From: Erigeron canadensis
Lineage: Eukaryota; Streptophyta; Magnoliopsida; Asterales; Asteraceae
Direction of reading: 5' to 3'
Length of the DNA: 64,000 nucleotides
Assembly: GCF_010389155.1 (NCBI RefSeq)
Contig: NC_057765.1
Span: 22,632,980-22,696,979 of the forward strand
Shown: positions 43,504 to 55,475 of the stretch, piece after piece
Position numbering within the stretch: position 1 is the first letter of the stretch
How the letters are laid out: every line of letters starts with the position of its first letter
Translations under genes and position numbers: made by a program
Notes under the pieces: generated by a model
Told to the model about the DNA's origin: nothing
Seen by the model: only the letters and a program-made list of their open reading frames with translations
Database searches by the model: none

Positions 43504-44438
43504 GTAAATGGAAACAAAATTAATGAGCATACAAGTAAAACTAATGACACAACAAACAAACTCTCAGCCAAAATGAATCGAACAATATTACTATACAACC
43601 ATAACAAAGTTTGGTGTTTAGACATCATATCAGTACCAATACCATACCATATAGTCTTATACTCGTAATACTTATACCGAATATGTGTAAAAACCCATAC
43701 CGAACACCAAATCATATACCCAATACTCTACCGGTACCAGATTGGCAGTGCCGTCTCATGGATTTTAAAGGCCCTACACTACATTATTTGTAAGGACCTT
43801 TATCCATATCATTTACGTATTCTCTCATTTTATAGAATAAAAAAAAATACCTTTTATAATTAGTAATTCCAAACAGAAACACAATATCACATTGTAATCG
43901 TTGGGTATTATGATATGAATATTTAATACTAGCAAAAGAAAATTGAACTTTTGGGCCCTTAAATAAAACTAGGCCCTGTTCGTTTGAACATGTTGAACAC
44001 CCTCAAATCCGGGCTCTACGGATTGGTGTTGATATGAATACTCAGTATTTCGATACCATAAACCTATGCAAGACCAAAAGTAGTAGAAGTGTGACACGCC
44101 AAAACGAGGCGCAACATGTGAGAAAAAATTGATATGTTCAAAGATTCATATAAATTTTGTAAAAATTAAATAATTAAGTAATTAACTTCAATTTTTTCTA
44201 TGTATAGAATAATAAAGCAAGGGAAAATGTTATATGATGTTAATATTAAGATGATACACTCACACTAATTTTAACATATATTAAATAGCCTATTGAATTT
44301 TAAAGTTTATGAGTAGACCATCATATAACTAAATTATGTTAACATCATGTAAATAGACCTCTTTCATTTTTCCCTTTGAAAAATCTCTAACATATGCTTT
44401 GATGAGAGGTTTTTGACAGTCCACGAATGCACAACTTA
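43504..44438. other. Spacer between Harbinger and element H, no gene
   Basis: AT-rich. A CATACC-rich stretch lies at 43625-43740. GGGCCC and GGCCCTGTTCGTTTG near 43950-43985 resemble a single Harbinger/MITE end without a partner. The predicted target duplication of H is the last five bases, ACTTA. Confidence 0.45.
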
Positions 44439-45062
44439 TGTTATAATTAAGCTAGACAAGAAAGTAAATAAGAAGGAAAACAACAAGAACAATGACAAGT
44501 TCAAATGTAATAAATCTATGCAACTATAATCATATGTATCATTGATTAAACGATGAATACATGGTCGATATTACAAACTTGACTTACAAGAATACCAATG
44601 AACAAAGTAATTGCTAAGTCTAGACACACTAAAAACTTAAACAATTACAAGTGACACACACTTTTGAGGTGACAAACACACTTGATACAATGCGGCTGTG
44701 TTGCCTTTTATAGAGAAGGAATTAGGGCAACACAGCCTTCTTTTGATGGTGATAGATGGTGGTGGTCGACGTCCCATTGGCTCCTTGTACTTCTATGCAA
44801 GAGCCCTTGTCTTCTTTACCAAAACGGGTATGAGAGAGAAACCCTTGTTTTGGTCACAACTTGTACCTTTGCTATACAAGGTATTTTACAGTTGGAAGAA
44901 CCACCATGTGACTCTTGTCTTCATCTGGTTTGAAATCTTCCCGTCTTGACCAACAATTTAGGCAGCATACAACCCGCTGAAGAAAGTCATTGGACTCGCT
45001 GAACACTCGCTGACGACGCACGTCAGCGAGCTAAGTCTTGTCAGCAAATCCAAGACTCAACA
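44439..45062 (-). repeat. 3' LTR of element H (624 bp)
   Basis: The minus strand starts TGTTGAGTCTTGG at 45062 and the left end reads TGTTATAATTAAGC at 44439, giving TGTT...AACA termini. TATA box CTATAAAAGGC on the minus strand near 44706-44716. A perfect hairpin with 10-bp arms, CTCGCTGACG and CGTCAGCGAG (45006-45015/45021-45030, loop ACGCA), lies in U3. The left end is inferred from the termini because no partner LTR is in the window. Confidence 0.7.
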
Positions 45063-45073
45063 ATCTCCCCCTA
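45063..45073 (-). other. Polypurine tract of element H
   Basis: The minus strand reads TAGGGGGAGAT directly before TGTTGAGTC, as in C and I. The 124 bp to the third-gene stop is 3' untranslated sequence. Confidence 0.8.
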
Positions 45074-45197
45074 TTCTTTAAAGAGACTTGCTGAGTAGAT
45101 AAGACTTAGAAACGAATGTAGTATGAAAGAAAGATGTCTTTTATATCATCAAAGAGTATTACAAGCTGAAACATTAAGCTTTTACAAAGTAAGACAT

Positions 45198-48100
45198 CTA
45201 AATATTAGCAGCTTCAATCTCCCAAGGGTCCTCCTGCTTGGCAATCCTCAGCACTAGATCATTTCTTCTATGAGGCTTCAACAGCTCTTCATCAATCTTG
45301 CTGATGAACCATGTGGCACTTGCTAACTTAGAGAATCTCTTTCTAATACTGATGAGAAACCTAGTGGAAGCTTTTTCAATTTCTGCCAATCTGAAGAAGA
45401 GTTGATAATTCTGGAAGTTTTGGAAGAATATGCCAGCAGGCGACTCCAATGTCCTCCCTTCTTCAAACACACTTCTGGAAAGCAATCGAAGATTTAAAGT
45501 GGCATCACCAGCTAGAGGAGGAAGGGCTGCTGGCATGGTTTGATGCATTTCTTTTCTTTTCCTTTGTATTTTCTTGCCAGCAGACATTGAGATAGCTGCT
45601 GGAGCTCCAAACACTAGCCTCAGCATAGGCAAATCACACTTGAACTTTGTTTCAAAGCCTCGTGCCTTCTCAAAGTACTCCATCAGCATATTCTTCAGTT
45701 GATCGTAGCTAGGAGCCTTTTTGTCTTTTATAAGCATGTATACTTCAGCCCATTCAGAGGCACTCAGCGTGGTTGCCTTGACACCTTCATATCTGACAGG
45801 CTTGTCAGCACCTTCTCTTAATATCTTCAAATTAGTTTTTAAGCCCATGTCAGCATGAAAGGCTTCAACAGCCACTATTCTTTGTGGCTTCCTCCTGTCA
45901 TTCATGTATTTCAGCCACTTAGCCTTTTCTTCATCAAATTTGGTTCTTTTCTCACTCAGCTGCTTCTCTACTTCATCATGTTTGTGCCTGTAGAGAGCCT
46001 CAGCACCACCAGCTTGGAAAATCATTCTTTGTTCAGCATCCAGTTGATCCTTCTCCAGAAGAGGCATTTGTTTGATGAATTCAAGATTTTTTCTTTCATT
46101 TTCTTGATTCTCCTTTATTTTATCCAGTTCTTTGATCGCCTCTTCTTATGTTTTCCCATCAGGAGTCAAAGCTAAAATGTCAATCATTTCATGATACCTG
46201 CTGGGGAAGTGATAGATAACTGTGTTGCTTGAGGAGAAAGTCTCTTGTGCTGGATACTCGTGAGATAAGCCCTTTAAGCATCAGTCATTGGAGCAATGAG
46301 AGCATTTCAAAGGAAGCGTTGATGAAAGATTAGTAGAACTTCCTTGGATCTGTTAGTAGCCATTTTGACAGCCAAACTAGCTTCTACTTCGGCCCTTACC
46401 AACTGAGGATCAAAGTCCTCCTGATATTCAAATCTTTCAATTTGTGGTTTACCAGCATGTGCAACCACTATTTGATGTTCCCCCTCAGAACTAGCAGGGG
46501 GAGATTCAATAACCTCTTTTTCAATTCATGCTTCCCCTCAACACCAGCTGGGGGAGCTCTAACAATTTCTCTATCTTCTCTTTCTCCAGTGGCAGTTTCA
46601 GTTTCTGCTTCATCCAACACTTTCTCAGCAGACTGATCATAGATTTGTTCTACAACGGAGTGTACAGCATTTGAAACCAGGTCCAAGAGAGCAGCATCAA
46701 CTTTCTCCCCCTTGGAAGTGGTATCATTTATGACCACTTCCACAGTCGCTACTGGCTTGGAGGTCTGCTCAACAAGCTTGGCCAATAAATACTTCAACTC
46801 ACCAACTTCCTTTTCCAACCTTGTTTGCCTGGCACGATCTTCCTCAGTGAATGAGACTTGAGGAGTGGGAAGATCGGAAATTTGTTTCTCCAAGGCATGA
46901 ATTGCCTTAGTGTTCTCATCCACTTTAGCCACCAGTGGAGAGACAAGACCACTCAGCTTTTGAAGTTCAGAAGCAGCAGATTAACTTGAGAATGCTGCCT
47001 TTTTAGCCGAGTAGCTGGTGGAGTTGGCCAATTTTACCAGCGAGATTGAGCCTGACTTAATTACTTGCTGATCCCTTTTAATGATATTGGTAGTGTTGAA
47101 AATGTTGGCTTGATCAGCAGCAATCGAGTAAGTGTCTGACTTCAAGACATCAATGGTTGCACTGTTGCTCTTTTGCTTGTTATACCAGCTAGTTAAGGTT
47201 GAGACTAGCCTCTCTTCCTCTTTATCTTTCCACTCAACAGCAAGATTTGTAGCCTTTGTCAAATCATTTAGCTGGATCTCCACCTTTTCCAACCGATCAG
47301 CAGAGTAAGTGGAATAAGAAATACCCAAGTTCCTTGTTGTCTGGTGTTCAACATTTGGGCAGACAGCAGAGGAGCAACCAGGAACACCAGAAAAAGATGA
47401 AGGCATGCTGAGAGATAGCAGGGTGTTCACTGGCTGCATGGGTGGAGTTAAAGGTCTTGCAGTTGGGGCCACTGTCAAAGTTTCTTCGGTTTCGACTTCA
47501 ACAACCCCTTGTTCAGTGACAGTGGCCTCAGCAGCATCATGACCAGCATCAATATCCTTATCTTCCATTTCCATATCACTTGCTTCCTTCTCATAAGCAT
47601 ACCCATACGTATCTATCTGAAACTCATCCGCTACAAACTCACTAACATCCAAATCACTATCACTTTCCTCTAACTCTTCCATTTCAACTTCACCACTAGC
47701 TTCTACATTCTCAACTACCTGATCATCATCAGCATGTTCTTCTTGTTTACCAACATTTTCTTCAGTAGTCTCAACAACAAGATTAAGGGGATTTGGAGAA
47801 TATGGTGCCTCAGTATCGGTGTGTTGTTGCACCAAAACATCATCGGCCATAGACTTTGTTGTCTCTAGCATCACCTGTGATATGGCTGCTGACAACAACT
47901 CATAGGGTTGAGAAGAAGAAGAGGGAAGTATTTGAGGGGTTAACTCAACTCTAATGGGCTGGGGTGACACTTGATCTTCACCAACCTCGCCTACAGAAGA
48001 TTGAGGAGGCTACTTGCAGTTACCCTTATTCTCGTCAGCAGTCTGTTTGGAGACTGCTGATGGGCTGGCTGGGTTTCTATTGTCCTTGGGCAGTGTGAAC

Positions 48101-48940
48101 TTCCTAAACTTAGAAGCTTGGCCCTTTGGTACTCGCTGTTGCTATTTTGGGACAGCAGCAGGCGGTAAAGTGGAAGAAGAAGTGGTGGTTTTCTTGGTCT
48201 TTTTGGGAGCTTTGGAGGTTGCTAGGGGGATTACCAGCATACCAGCTCCAGCGGGGTTCGGCTTATAAATATCAAGATAGGTTAAGTATAGTACCTGTTT
48301 CATTGCTGGAGTGAGCACAGCATACTTGGAATCAAATTGCTCAGGGTCGCAAGCAGGAATTTTATATACAGAGCTTGCAACCCTTGGGGAGAGGAGAAAG
48401 TGAGCACCCTCAGGAAGATATTCTCCCTTGAGCTCATGTTTGAATATCAACGAGAGAAATCTGGCAAATGGCACTGAGCTCGACCTGTTTCTTATTGTGA
48501 CCTTTCCCTTCAGGTCTTCAAAAATGACACTGGCAAAGTCTATGTTTCGGCCATTTGCCAATGCATACATAATCTGCATTTGAGCAGCAGTGGCTTGATC
48601 AAATGAGCCACTGTTTCCTCTAAGTCACTGAATGACATGAGTGAACAGCAACCTCCATACTCCACGTAAGAAGTTCTTTTGGGGATTGTTGTGGACTGGT
48701 GTGGGTGGAACAGTATTTGTTCTGTACCCAATGGTCAGCAGCCATTCCTTCCATACACTTGTTTCCACCAGCCCAACAAATGATCGTTCTTCAGTTTGGT
48801 TGGGAAGACAAAGAACTTGTCTCAGTAGATCCACTGAGATAGATATGGTACGTGTCTCTTTCATGACCGTACCAGTAATGGTGCTACTACCAACATTGTA
48901 ATCACATGTCCACCAAAACTCCCTTAGGAGGTGGACAGCT
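45198..48940 (-). pseudogene. Third gene of element H, main part
   Basis: From the I insertion leftwards: conserved third-gene domain (LLREFWW near 48915, LRQVLCLP near 48810, VPFARFLSLIFKHEL near 48440). A Lys/Thr/Ser linker follows, then acidic low-complexity sequence (47970-47500) and coiled-coil-like stretches. The frame is shared through 46468 with stops near 48623, 48140, 48011 and 46979. A 1-nt frameshift near 46500 moves the rest; the last ORF is 46067-45198. At over 1200 codons in total, this is longer than in C. It matches C in the domain and in acidic tract plus coiled coil, but I see no clear similarity between the C-terminal parts. No signal peptide or membrane helix. Confidence 0.75.
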
Positions 48941-49265
48941 TGTAGATAACACGATTTCAGCCCTGGATTCACATATTCAATGGTGGATTTGGATGTGTGT
49001 GTGTTCTTGGTGTTTTAGTGTGTGTTTTTGAGAGAAAGAGAGAGAGAGATTGGTATTAAATGTGTGTAAATGTTACAGGAATGAAGGAAATGGGTGGAAG
49101 GCTTATGATTTCTAAGGTGTGAGGAAGTATTTATAGTCTAACTATACATTTATGCTAATTATCACATCTAGTCCCTCATCCTTAGAAATCATTTAACTAT
49201 GACTTAACAACAAGTAAGTCCACTAACTTAAATTACAATTTATCACTATTTTTTGATTTCTAACA
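48941..49265 (-). repeat. 3' LTR of element I (325 bp)
   Basis: TGTAGATAACACG...TTTCTAACA, paired with 60512-60832. The polypurine tract (minus-strand TCACTAAGGGGGAGAA, 49266-49281) adjoins it. Confidence 0.93.
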
Positions 49266-49281
49266 TTCTCCCCCTTAGTGA

Positions 49282-51981
49282 TATATTATAACGAATGAAG
49301 TACATGTTATCTTTGTCTTGTAGGAATGAATTTGATGAGCTCGGTGGTGAAGACAATTGGTATGTAGACACAAGTCTTTGGCAAACTTGATTTAGTCTTG
49401 GTCTTGGACTTCTTGAAGTTAAATCATGAAGTGATTCTCAATGTTCCTTTTGAACAGAGAATAAAATGTGTGTGTGTGTCTTGAATCATTGAAGATTGTT
49501 GAATCATGAATTAGAGTTGTCTTTTGAGGTGCGGAAGGTATGAACTTGTCTTTGATTCTTCAATCTTCAATTCTTGAGTGAAATTCAACTTCTTGAAATG
49601 AAGTATCATGAACTTGTACTCTTCCCCTTGATATATGCATTGGAGCTTTTTGAACAAGTGTTATTGTATGACTTTGAAGATCTTCAATGAAGTATGTTGA
49701 TGAAGACTCTTTTGAAGCATTACTTCTTTGTCTTGAATCTTCTAACCAATCTTACAACTTTTTGTAGCTTTGATCTTTGTCACTTTGACTTGAACACTTT
49801 GGAGAGTAAACATCTGAATGAAGTTTGGATAAGTCTCTTATGAAGTAATCATGCTCCCCCTCAATTTATGAGAATAAACCTTGTTGGAGCATCTTTGAAC
49901 ATTTGTTCCATCTTGAGAGAATATCCTTTCATCTTTGGTTTCATTCTTATCTTTGTATTCATCTCAGTTCTTCCTTTTCAAGTCAAGATCTCAATCAACT
50001 AAAATCTAGTGAACATTTGAGCTCAATTGACTGAAATGTTTTGAAAATCTTTGATACATTAACCTGAACGATCCATAGCTTGATTTTCTACACAAACAAA
50101 CACCTTTTCATATACTAACTCCATAATTGCACAAACTCTTCTTATTTCTTTCCTAATCAATCATAATCTTTTTCTCCCCCTCATAATGACAAAGTTGGAA
50201 ACCAATGTCATTATGCAAATATTGATTGATAAAATGCTAAAAGAAATATCACAATCCAAAACTAGATTCACATGGAGAAATATCAACCCTCAACGCATCA
50301 ACACAAACCATTAGCCCAACCCAAAGAATCCTAAGGGTAACTAAAATGTAAGGTTGAAGTTGTTGATACAAACGTTATAGTATGGTGTTGGTGGTTTTTG
50401 TGTTTGTGAGATGAGAAATGAAACCGGATAAGAATGATCCGTTAACATGTTCAAAAATCAAAAGGATTAATGAAATGACAGATAAAAATGTATAACATTT
50501 TTTCGATAACCACAATCTATTATCCTTAAAGACTTTTAGATAAAATCCGAGGTCACTGTTAGACTTCTCGTTCACTCAATAATCACATAAATGTAATTAT
50601 GAGACCTACGTTCAACGTTGGAAAAGATGTTAGCATTGGTAGGATTTCCATTTGATCATCGTGGAATATCAAAAGATATCATTACAAATGTTCTGGATAT
50701 ATCACAAAGATAAGCAATAATATCACAAAGATATGACTCGAATGTGTCTTAAAGAAATGAATAATGATCAAATTAATGATCAATCAAGATAGCTCTAGAC
50801 ACAATGTGATCAAATGAAGTCGGGGACTGGAGCAGAATGTCGCCCTTATTCAATATCAACGTCTTCCAAATGAAGAGTCAATAGAAATGTGAAAATCTCC
50901 ATGAGAATTGAAACAAGTATTTGTTAAGAAACACTTGAGTGGTTAGGTAAAGATGTGCATCGCTTCACTGGGTCCATGAAGTCTTTATCAAGATATCAAC
51001 AAATGACATCCGATATAAATGTATTTAACCTGGCGATTTGAGAATTTAGAAAAGGGTATCATTTCTTTTAACCATTTTCTCACAACATATCACCTTAACT
51101 TCTCACTTTTCAACTTTACTCCCTCCAACCTATTTGCACGAAACCATCATCACTCAAAATACCCTTACAATCTAATGAAAGAATTATGTACTCCGGGGTT
51201 AGAACTCATCGGCGATGATGAAGTTCATGGAGTGAACAAATCACTCATGTGCAAACTAATCACCGAAGTTCAATTGATGAAAAGTCATTTTAAAAAAAAC
51301 ATCAAAGGTGCGTATGAAAAGATTTAAAAACACATTTGAAGTTTTGAAAGTTTTGAAATCACAAACTCCCCCTTAATCTATGCAAGAATAGATCAAAATG
51401 TTTTTCATAGAAAGGTAGAGCAAAAATTGGTTTTTGTGAAATCAAAAAGAGTAAAAAATTTGAGAGTCTAACGTGAACAAGATTTTTCAATTTGAGAAAC
51501 ACAAAGTTTTGCTTCATCAACAATGTTAATAGTAAGAATGCTAGGGAGTACACAAAGGCGTTCGATCCTTCGCATCTTACATCAACAAGTTAGATGCAAT
51601 AAAACATTTAAGCAAACTTGTTTTGAAAGCAATCACTGCTATGACACATACATCTTTATATAAGATCACTTGGAAGTACACAAAGGCGTTCGATTCCTTG
51701 TTTTCTTATATCAATCTATATGTATAACAACAGAATCTTAAAAATGAATAATTCATGAAGATTTACATACAGAGTATGAAGCACGGGTTATACACAAAGT
51801 ATGTATAAGCCACTGTGAAATAAATAAAACAATGAAGTACGGTTACATACATGGTATATGTAAACCATTATGAAAAAAAAATCTTTTTGTTTGATTCTCA
51901 AGATTTTCTATTTTTGTATTTGCTTTTATCTTTTCAAATTTTGTATTTTATTTTTCTAGAATGTATCAAGAACAAAATAAT
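49282..51981 (-). other. Long 3' untranslated region of element I
   Basis: 2.7 kb between the pol stop and the polypurine tract. The left part (49290-50050) is rich in CTTGAA/TTCAAG words. ACACAAAGGCGTTCGAT recurs at about 51549 and 51677, and GTATATGTAAACCATTATG-like words at 51780-51870. No minus-strand gene was recognised, although C and H carry their third gene in this position. One plus-strand ORF is listed separately. Confidence 0.55.
51019..51327 (+). CDS. Antisense ORF in the 3' region of I, unknown
   Basis: 102 codons on the strand opposite to the element. The second half (CTPGLELIGDDEVHGVNKSL, then a Lys-rich end) has a balanced composition unlike the flanking AT-rich sequence. I do not recognise it. 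There is a purine-poor leader but no clear TATA or ribosome context. It could be chance, or an accessory antisense ORF of the kind reported in some plant LTR retrotransposons. Confidence 0.2.
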   Translation: MYLTWRFENLEKGIISFNHFLTTYHLNFSLFNFTPSNLFARNHHHSKYPYNLMKELCTPGLELIGDDEVHGVNKSLMCKLITEVQLMKSHFKKNIKGAYEKI

Positions 51982-54900
51982 TTAAGGTTCAAGATTTAAC
52001 ATGCCAAGCTTAGAGATAAGAAAGTTAAACCTCTTTTCGTCCAATGGTTTTGTGAACAAATCTGCAAGTTGATAGTCAGTTCCCACAAAGTAGAGCTCGA
52101 TGTCACATTTCTCAATATGATCTTTGAGAAAATGATATCTCACATCAATATGCTTTGATCGAGAGTGGTTTACTGAGTTGACAGCAATAGCAATGGCACT
52201 CTGAGAATCACAATAGATAGGGATATGATCATATTTCAGAGCATAATCAGTTAGTTGCGTCTTCATCCATAACACTTGAGCACAACAACTAGCCGCAGCC
52301 ACATATTCAACTTCAGCCGTTGATAGTGAGACACAATATTGTTTCTTGGGAGACCAACTCACAATTTTATCACCTAAAAATTGTAAAGTACCGGAAGTGC
52401 TCTTGCGATCAAGCTTACAACCTGCATGATTTGCATCTGAATAAGCAGTTAAATTGAATCCAGTATCCCTTGGATACCAGAGACCTAAATTGGGTGTACT
52501 CTTCAGATAACGAAATATTCGTTTCACAGCTTGAAAATGTAAATCAGTTGGAGCAACTTGATACCTAGCACACATACATGTTGCAAACATTATATCTAGG
52601 CGAGATGATGTAAGATACAACAATGAACCAATCATACCTCTATATCTCTTTTGGTCAAATGGTTTCCCATTTTTGTCAGCATTTATATTTGTTCGAGCAG
52701 CCATTGGGGTAGAAATTGAAGAACATGAAGTCATATCAAAGTTTTTCAAAATATCATTTATGTATTTACCTTGTGATATAAAAATACCATTTGGTAATTG
52801 TTTGATTTGAAGACCTAAAAAGTAGTTCATTTCCCCAATCATACTCATTTCAAAATGATTTACCATAAGAGATGAAAAGTTTCGACAAAATGTTTGACTG
52901 GTTGACCCAAAGATAATGTCATCAACATATATTTGTACAAGAAGAACATGCTTACCTTGTTTGCGAATAAACAGGGTAGGGTCAATTGTGCCTTTGGTAA
53001 AGCCACCTCTTAGTAAGAAAGTAGTTAAGGAATCATACCATGCGCGGGGTGCTTGCTTAAGACCGTAGAGAGCCTTTTCTAACCTGTAGACATGGTTTGG
53101 TCTTTGAGGATCAACAAAACCTTCTGGTTGTTCAACGTAAACTTTTTCTTTGAGGTCACCATTCAAGAAAGCAGTCTTCACATCCATTTGAAACACAGTG
53201 AAGTTTCGGAATGAGGCATAAGCTAAGAAAATTCGAATGGCCTCCATTCTTGCAACTGAAGCAAAAGTTTCGTCGAAGTCAACACCAGGTTGTTGGCAAT
53301 AACCCTTTGCAACAAGTCAAGCTTTGTTCCTTACTACCATTCCATTCTCATCCTTTTTGTTCTTGAAAATCCACTTTGTTCCGATTGGCTCAGCCTTTCT
53401 CGGATTTGGAACTAATCTCCATACTTTCAGTCTTTCAAACTGTGCGAGTTCTTCTTGCATTGCATTAACCCATTTTGGATCACGAAGAGCTTCAGAGACA
53501 GTTTTGGGTTCAATATTGCTGAGAGAAAGTGCAACAAGACACACGTTTACTGAAGTACGAGTAGTTACACCAGCTTGTGGATCTCCAATAATTTGATCAG
53601 TAGGATGATCTTTCAACATACGTGACCATTTGCGATCATCAGGAAGAGAATCTTGTTGATGAATATCAACATCATCATCATTAAAACCTGAGTTTAGTTG
53701 AGAGATGGAATCATAGCTTGGTAGAACTGCTTCCTCATAGGATGGATGATCGAAGTCAAGTGGCACATACACATTTGGAGTGTTCATCGGATTTCTTGTT
53801 TGAGTAAATTGGGTAGGTTGTTCTTGAACATTCACTTGAGAAGAATTATCAGGAGAGGGTGGTGAAGAAGAATCATTAGAAGAAGATGAAGAACTACTAC
53901 TAGAAGATGTAGCACCTTACTCAGAAGAACTTGATGATGATTCATGATTGTTGTCAGGAACTGGATTATTTGTCTGAATTGGTTCAACAATGACTCGAGG
54001 TTCTTCATCATGAATCAGTTTGGAATTGTAGAATTCTTCAAAAAGAATGTCTAATTCATCGCTTGTTGGAGTTGGAAACTTCTTGAATATAGATGCTAAA
54101 GTAGAAGTCCTTGTGGAAGTACTTGAAGCACTTGCATCATTACTTGTTGGTAGCAAACTTTCTTGTTCAAAGATCATGCCTGGTATCTCATCAAACCAAA
54201 CATTCATTGTTTCTTAAATTGTATTTGTTCGGCGATTGTAGATTCGGTGGGCAATTGATGTCTTGGAATAACCAACAAAGTAACCTTCATCACCTTTCTT
54301 CTCAAACTTTCCAAGGTTCTCCCGGTCATTCAAAGTATAACAAACACACCCAAAGATATGAAAATAGTTGATGTTGGGTTTGCGTTTGTTAACAACCTCA
54401 TAAGGAGTTTTCTCGAAACACTGATTGACAATGGACCGATTCTGAGTGTGACAAGCAGTGTCAACAGCTTCAGCCCACATATTTGATAGTAACTTGGAAT
54501 AAGCAAGCATTGTCCTTGCTGCTTCTACTAGCGTTCGATTTCTCCTTTCAACGACACCGTTTTGTTGTGGGGGACGAACCGCAGAGAATTGGTGAGTAAT
54601 CCCCTTTGATTTGCAAAATTCATCAAAAACGGCATTTTTGAACTCAGTTCTGTTATCCGAACGGATGTAACGAACTGGAAGTTGAAGATTTACTTGAGTA
54701 GAAGTGATGAAATCGATCAGAATCTGAGTTGTTTCATCTTTGGATGCAAGAAACTTGACCCAAGTATATCTTGAATAATCATCAACAATAACCAAGATGT
54801 ATTTCTTCCCATTTCGGCTTTGTACTTTCATCGGCCCACAAAGATCCATGTGAAGCAAATGAAGAGGAGCTAAAGAATTTGGAGATTTCTTCGGTTTATG

Positions 54901-55461
54901 ATAAGCTCTCTTAATATTCCCAACAGCACAAGAAGGACAGACATGATCACTTTCATACTTATAGTCTGGTAAGCCTTCAACAAGATGCTTGTTGACTAAA
55001 GTATTGATTGTTGGAAAATTTAGATGAGAAAGCCTTCTATGCCATAACCAAGAATTCTTTGACGTAGCCTTTGAAATGAGACAAATATTATCGGTTGGTT
55101 GGTTATCATCGAGATTGACGGTAAAAAGATTATCATCGCGGTCGCCACAAAGAATGTCAACTCCATCTAGAGTTTGGACTTTGCACAGAGATTGTCGAAA
55201 AAGAACTTGAAGATTGTTGTCACAGAATTGTCCAACACTGAACAAGTTATGACATAATCCTTCAACATAATGAACTTTCTTGATGACAATTCCATTGCGT
55301 TCAATGTCTCCATAACCTAAGATAGTAGCGAAATTGTTGTTCCCAAATCGAACAGTTCCCATGAATCGTTCGATAAAGTTCTTGAGCAATGCTTTATTGC
55401 CAGTCATGTGTTTTGAACACCCGGAATCGAGTATCCAAACACAGATGGTTATTTCCTGCAA
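51982..55461 (-). pseudogene. pol: pol of element I (protease, integrase, RT, RNase H)
   Basis: One reading frame throughout. Protease WILDSGCSKHMTG is near 55430, then pre-integrase SWLWHRRLSHLNF and integrase (HMDLCGPM, VDDYSRYTW, PQQNGVVERRNR). A Ser-rich linker follows, then RT ([20 protein letters not shown] near 52912-52935) and RNase H ([23 protein letters not shown]), ending MLNLEP. Three internal stops only: TAA near 54212, TAA near 53915 and TGA near 53315. Each fits a C-to-T change in a Gln or Arg codon. All catalytic motifs are kept, so the enzyme would be nearly complete without those stops. Confidence 0.9.
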
Positions 55462-55475
55462 TCAAAGAAATTTAA
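55447..55475 (-). promoter_or_regulatory. gag/pol junction of I: stop plus acceptor-like site
   Basis: The minus strand reads ...GTACCTAAAGTCGGTTAA, then ATTTCTTTGATTGCAG|GAAATA, then protease in the next frame. Same order (WVP motif, TAA, T-rich tract, TGCAG|G) as in C at 27748-27800. Confidence 0.45.

Larger units (their letters stand above)
44439..48940 (-). mobile_element. Element H: SIRE-like Copia element, 3' part (left of I)
   Basis: Contains the 3' LTR, polypurine tract and most of the third gene. H continues at 60833 after the I insertion and runs off the right edge inside pol; its 5' LTR and gag are outside. Same orientation and same third-gene domain as C. Confidence 0.82.

Noticed and set aside
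43950..43990. A MITE starting GGCCCTGTTCGTTTG
   Set aside because: No inverted partner end or target duplication found nearby.
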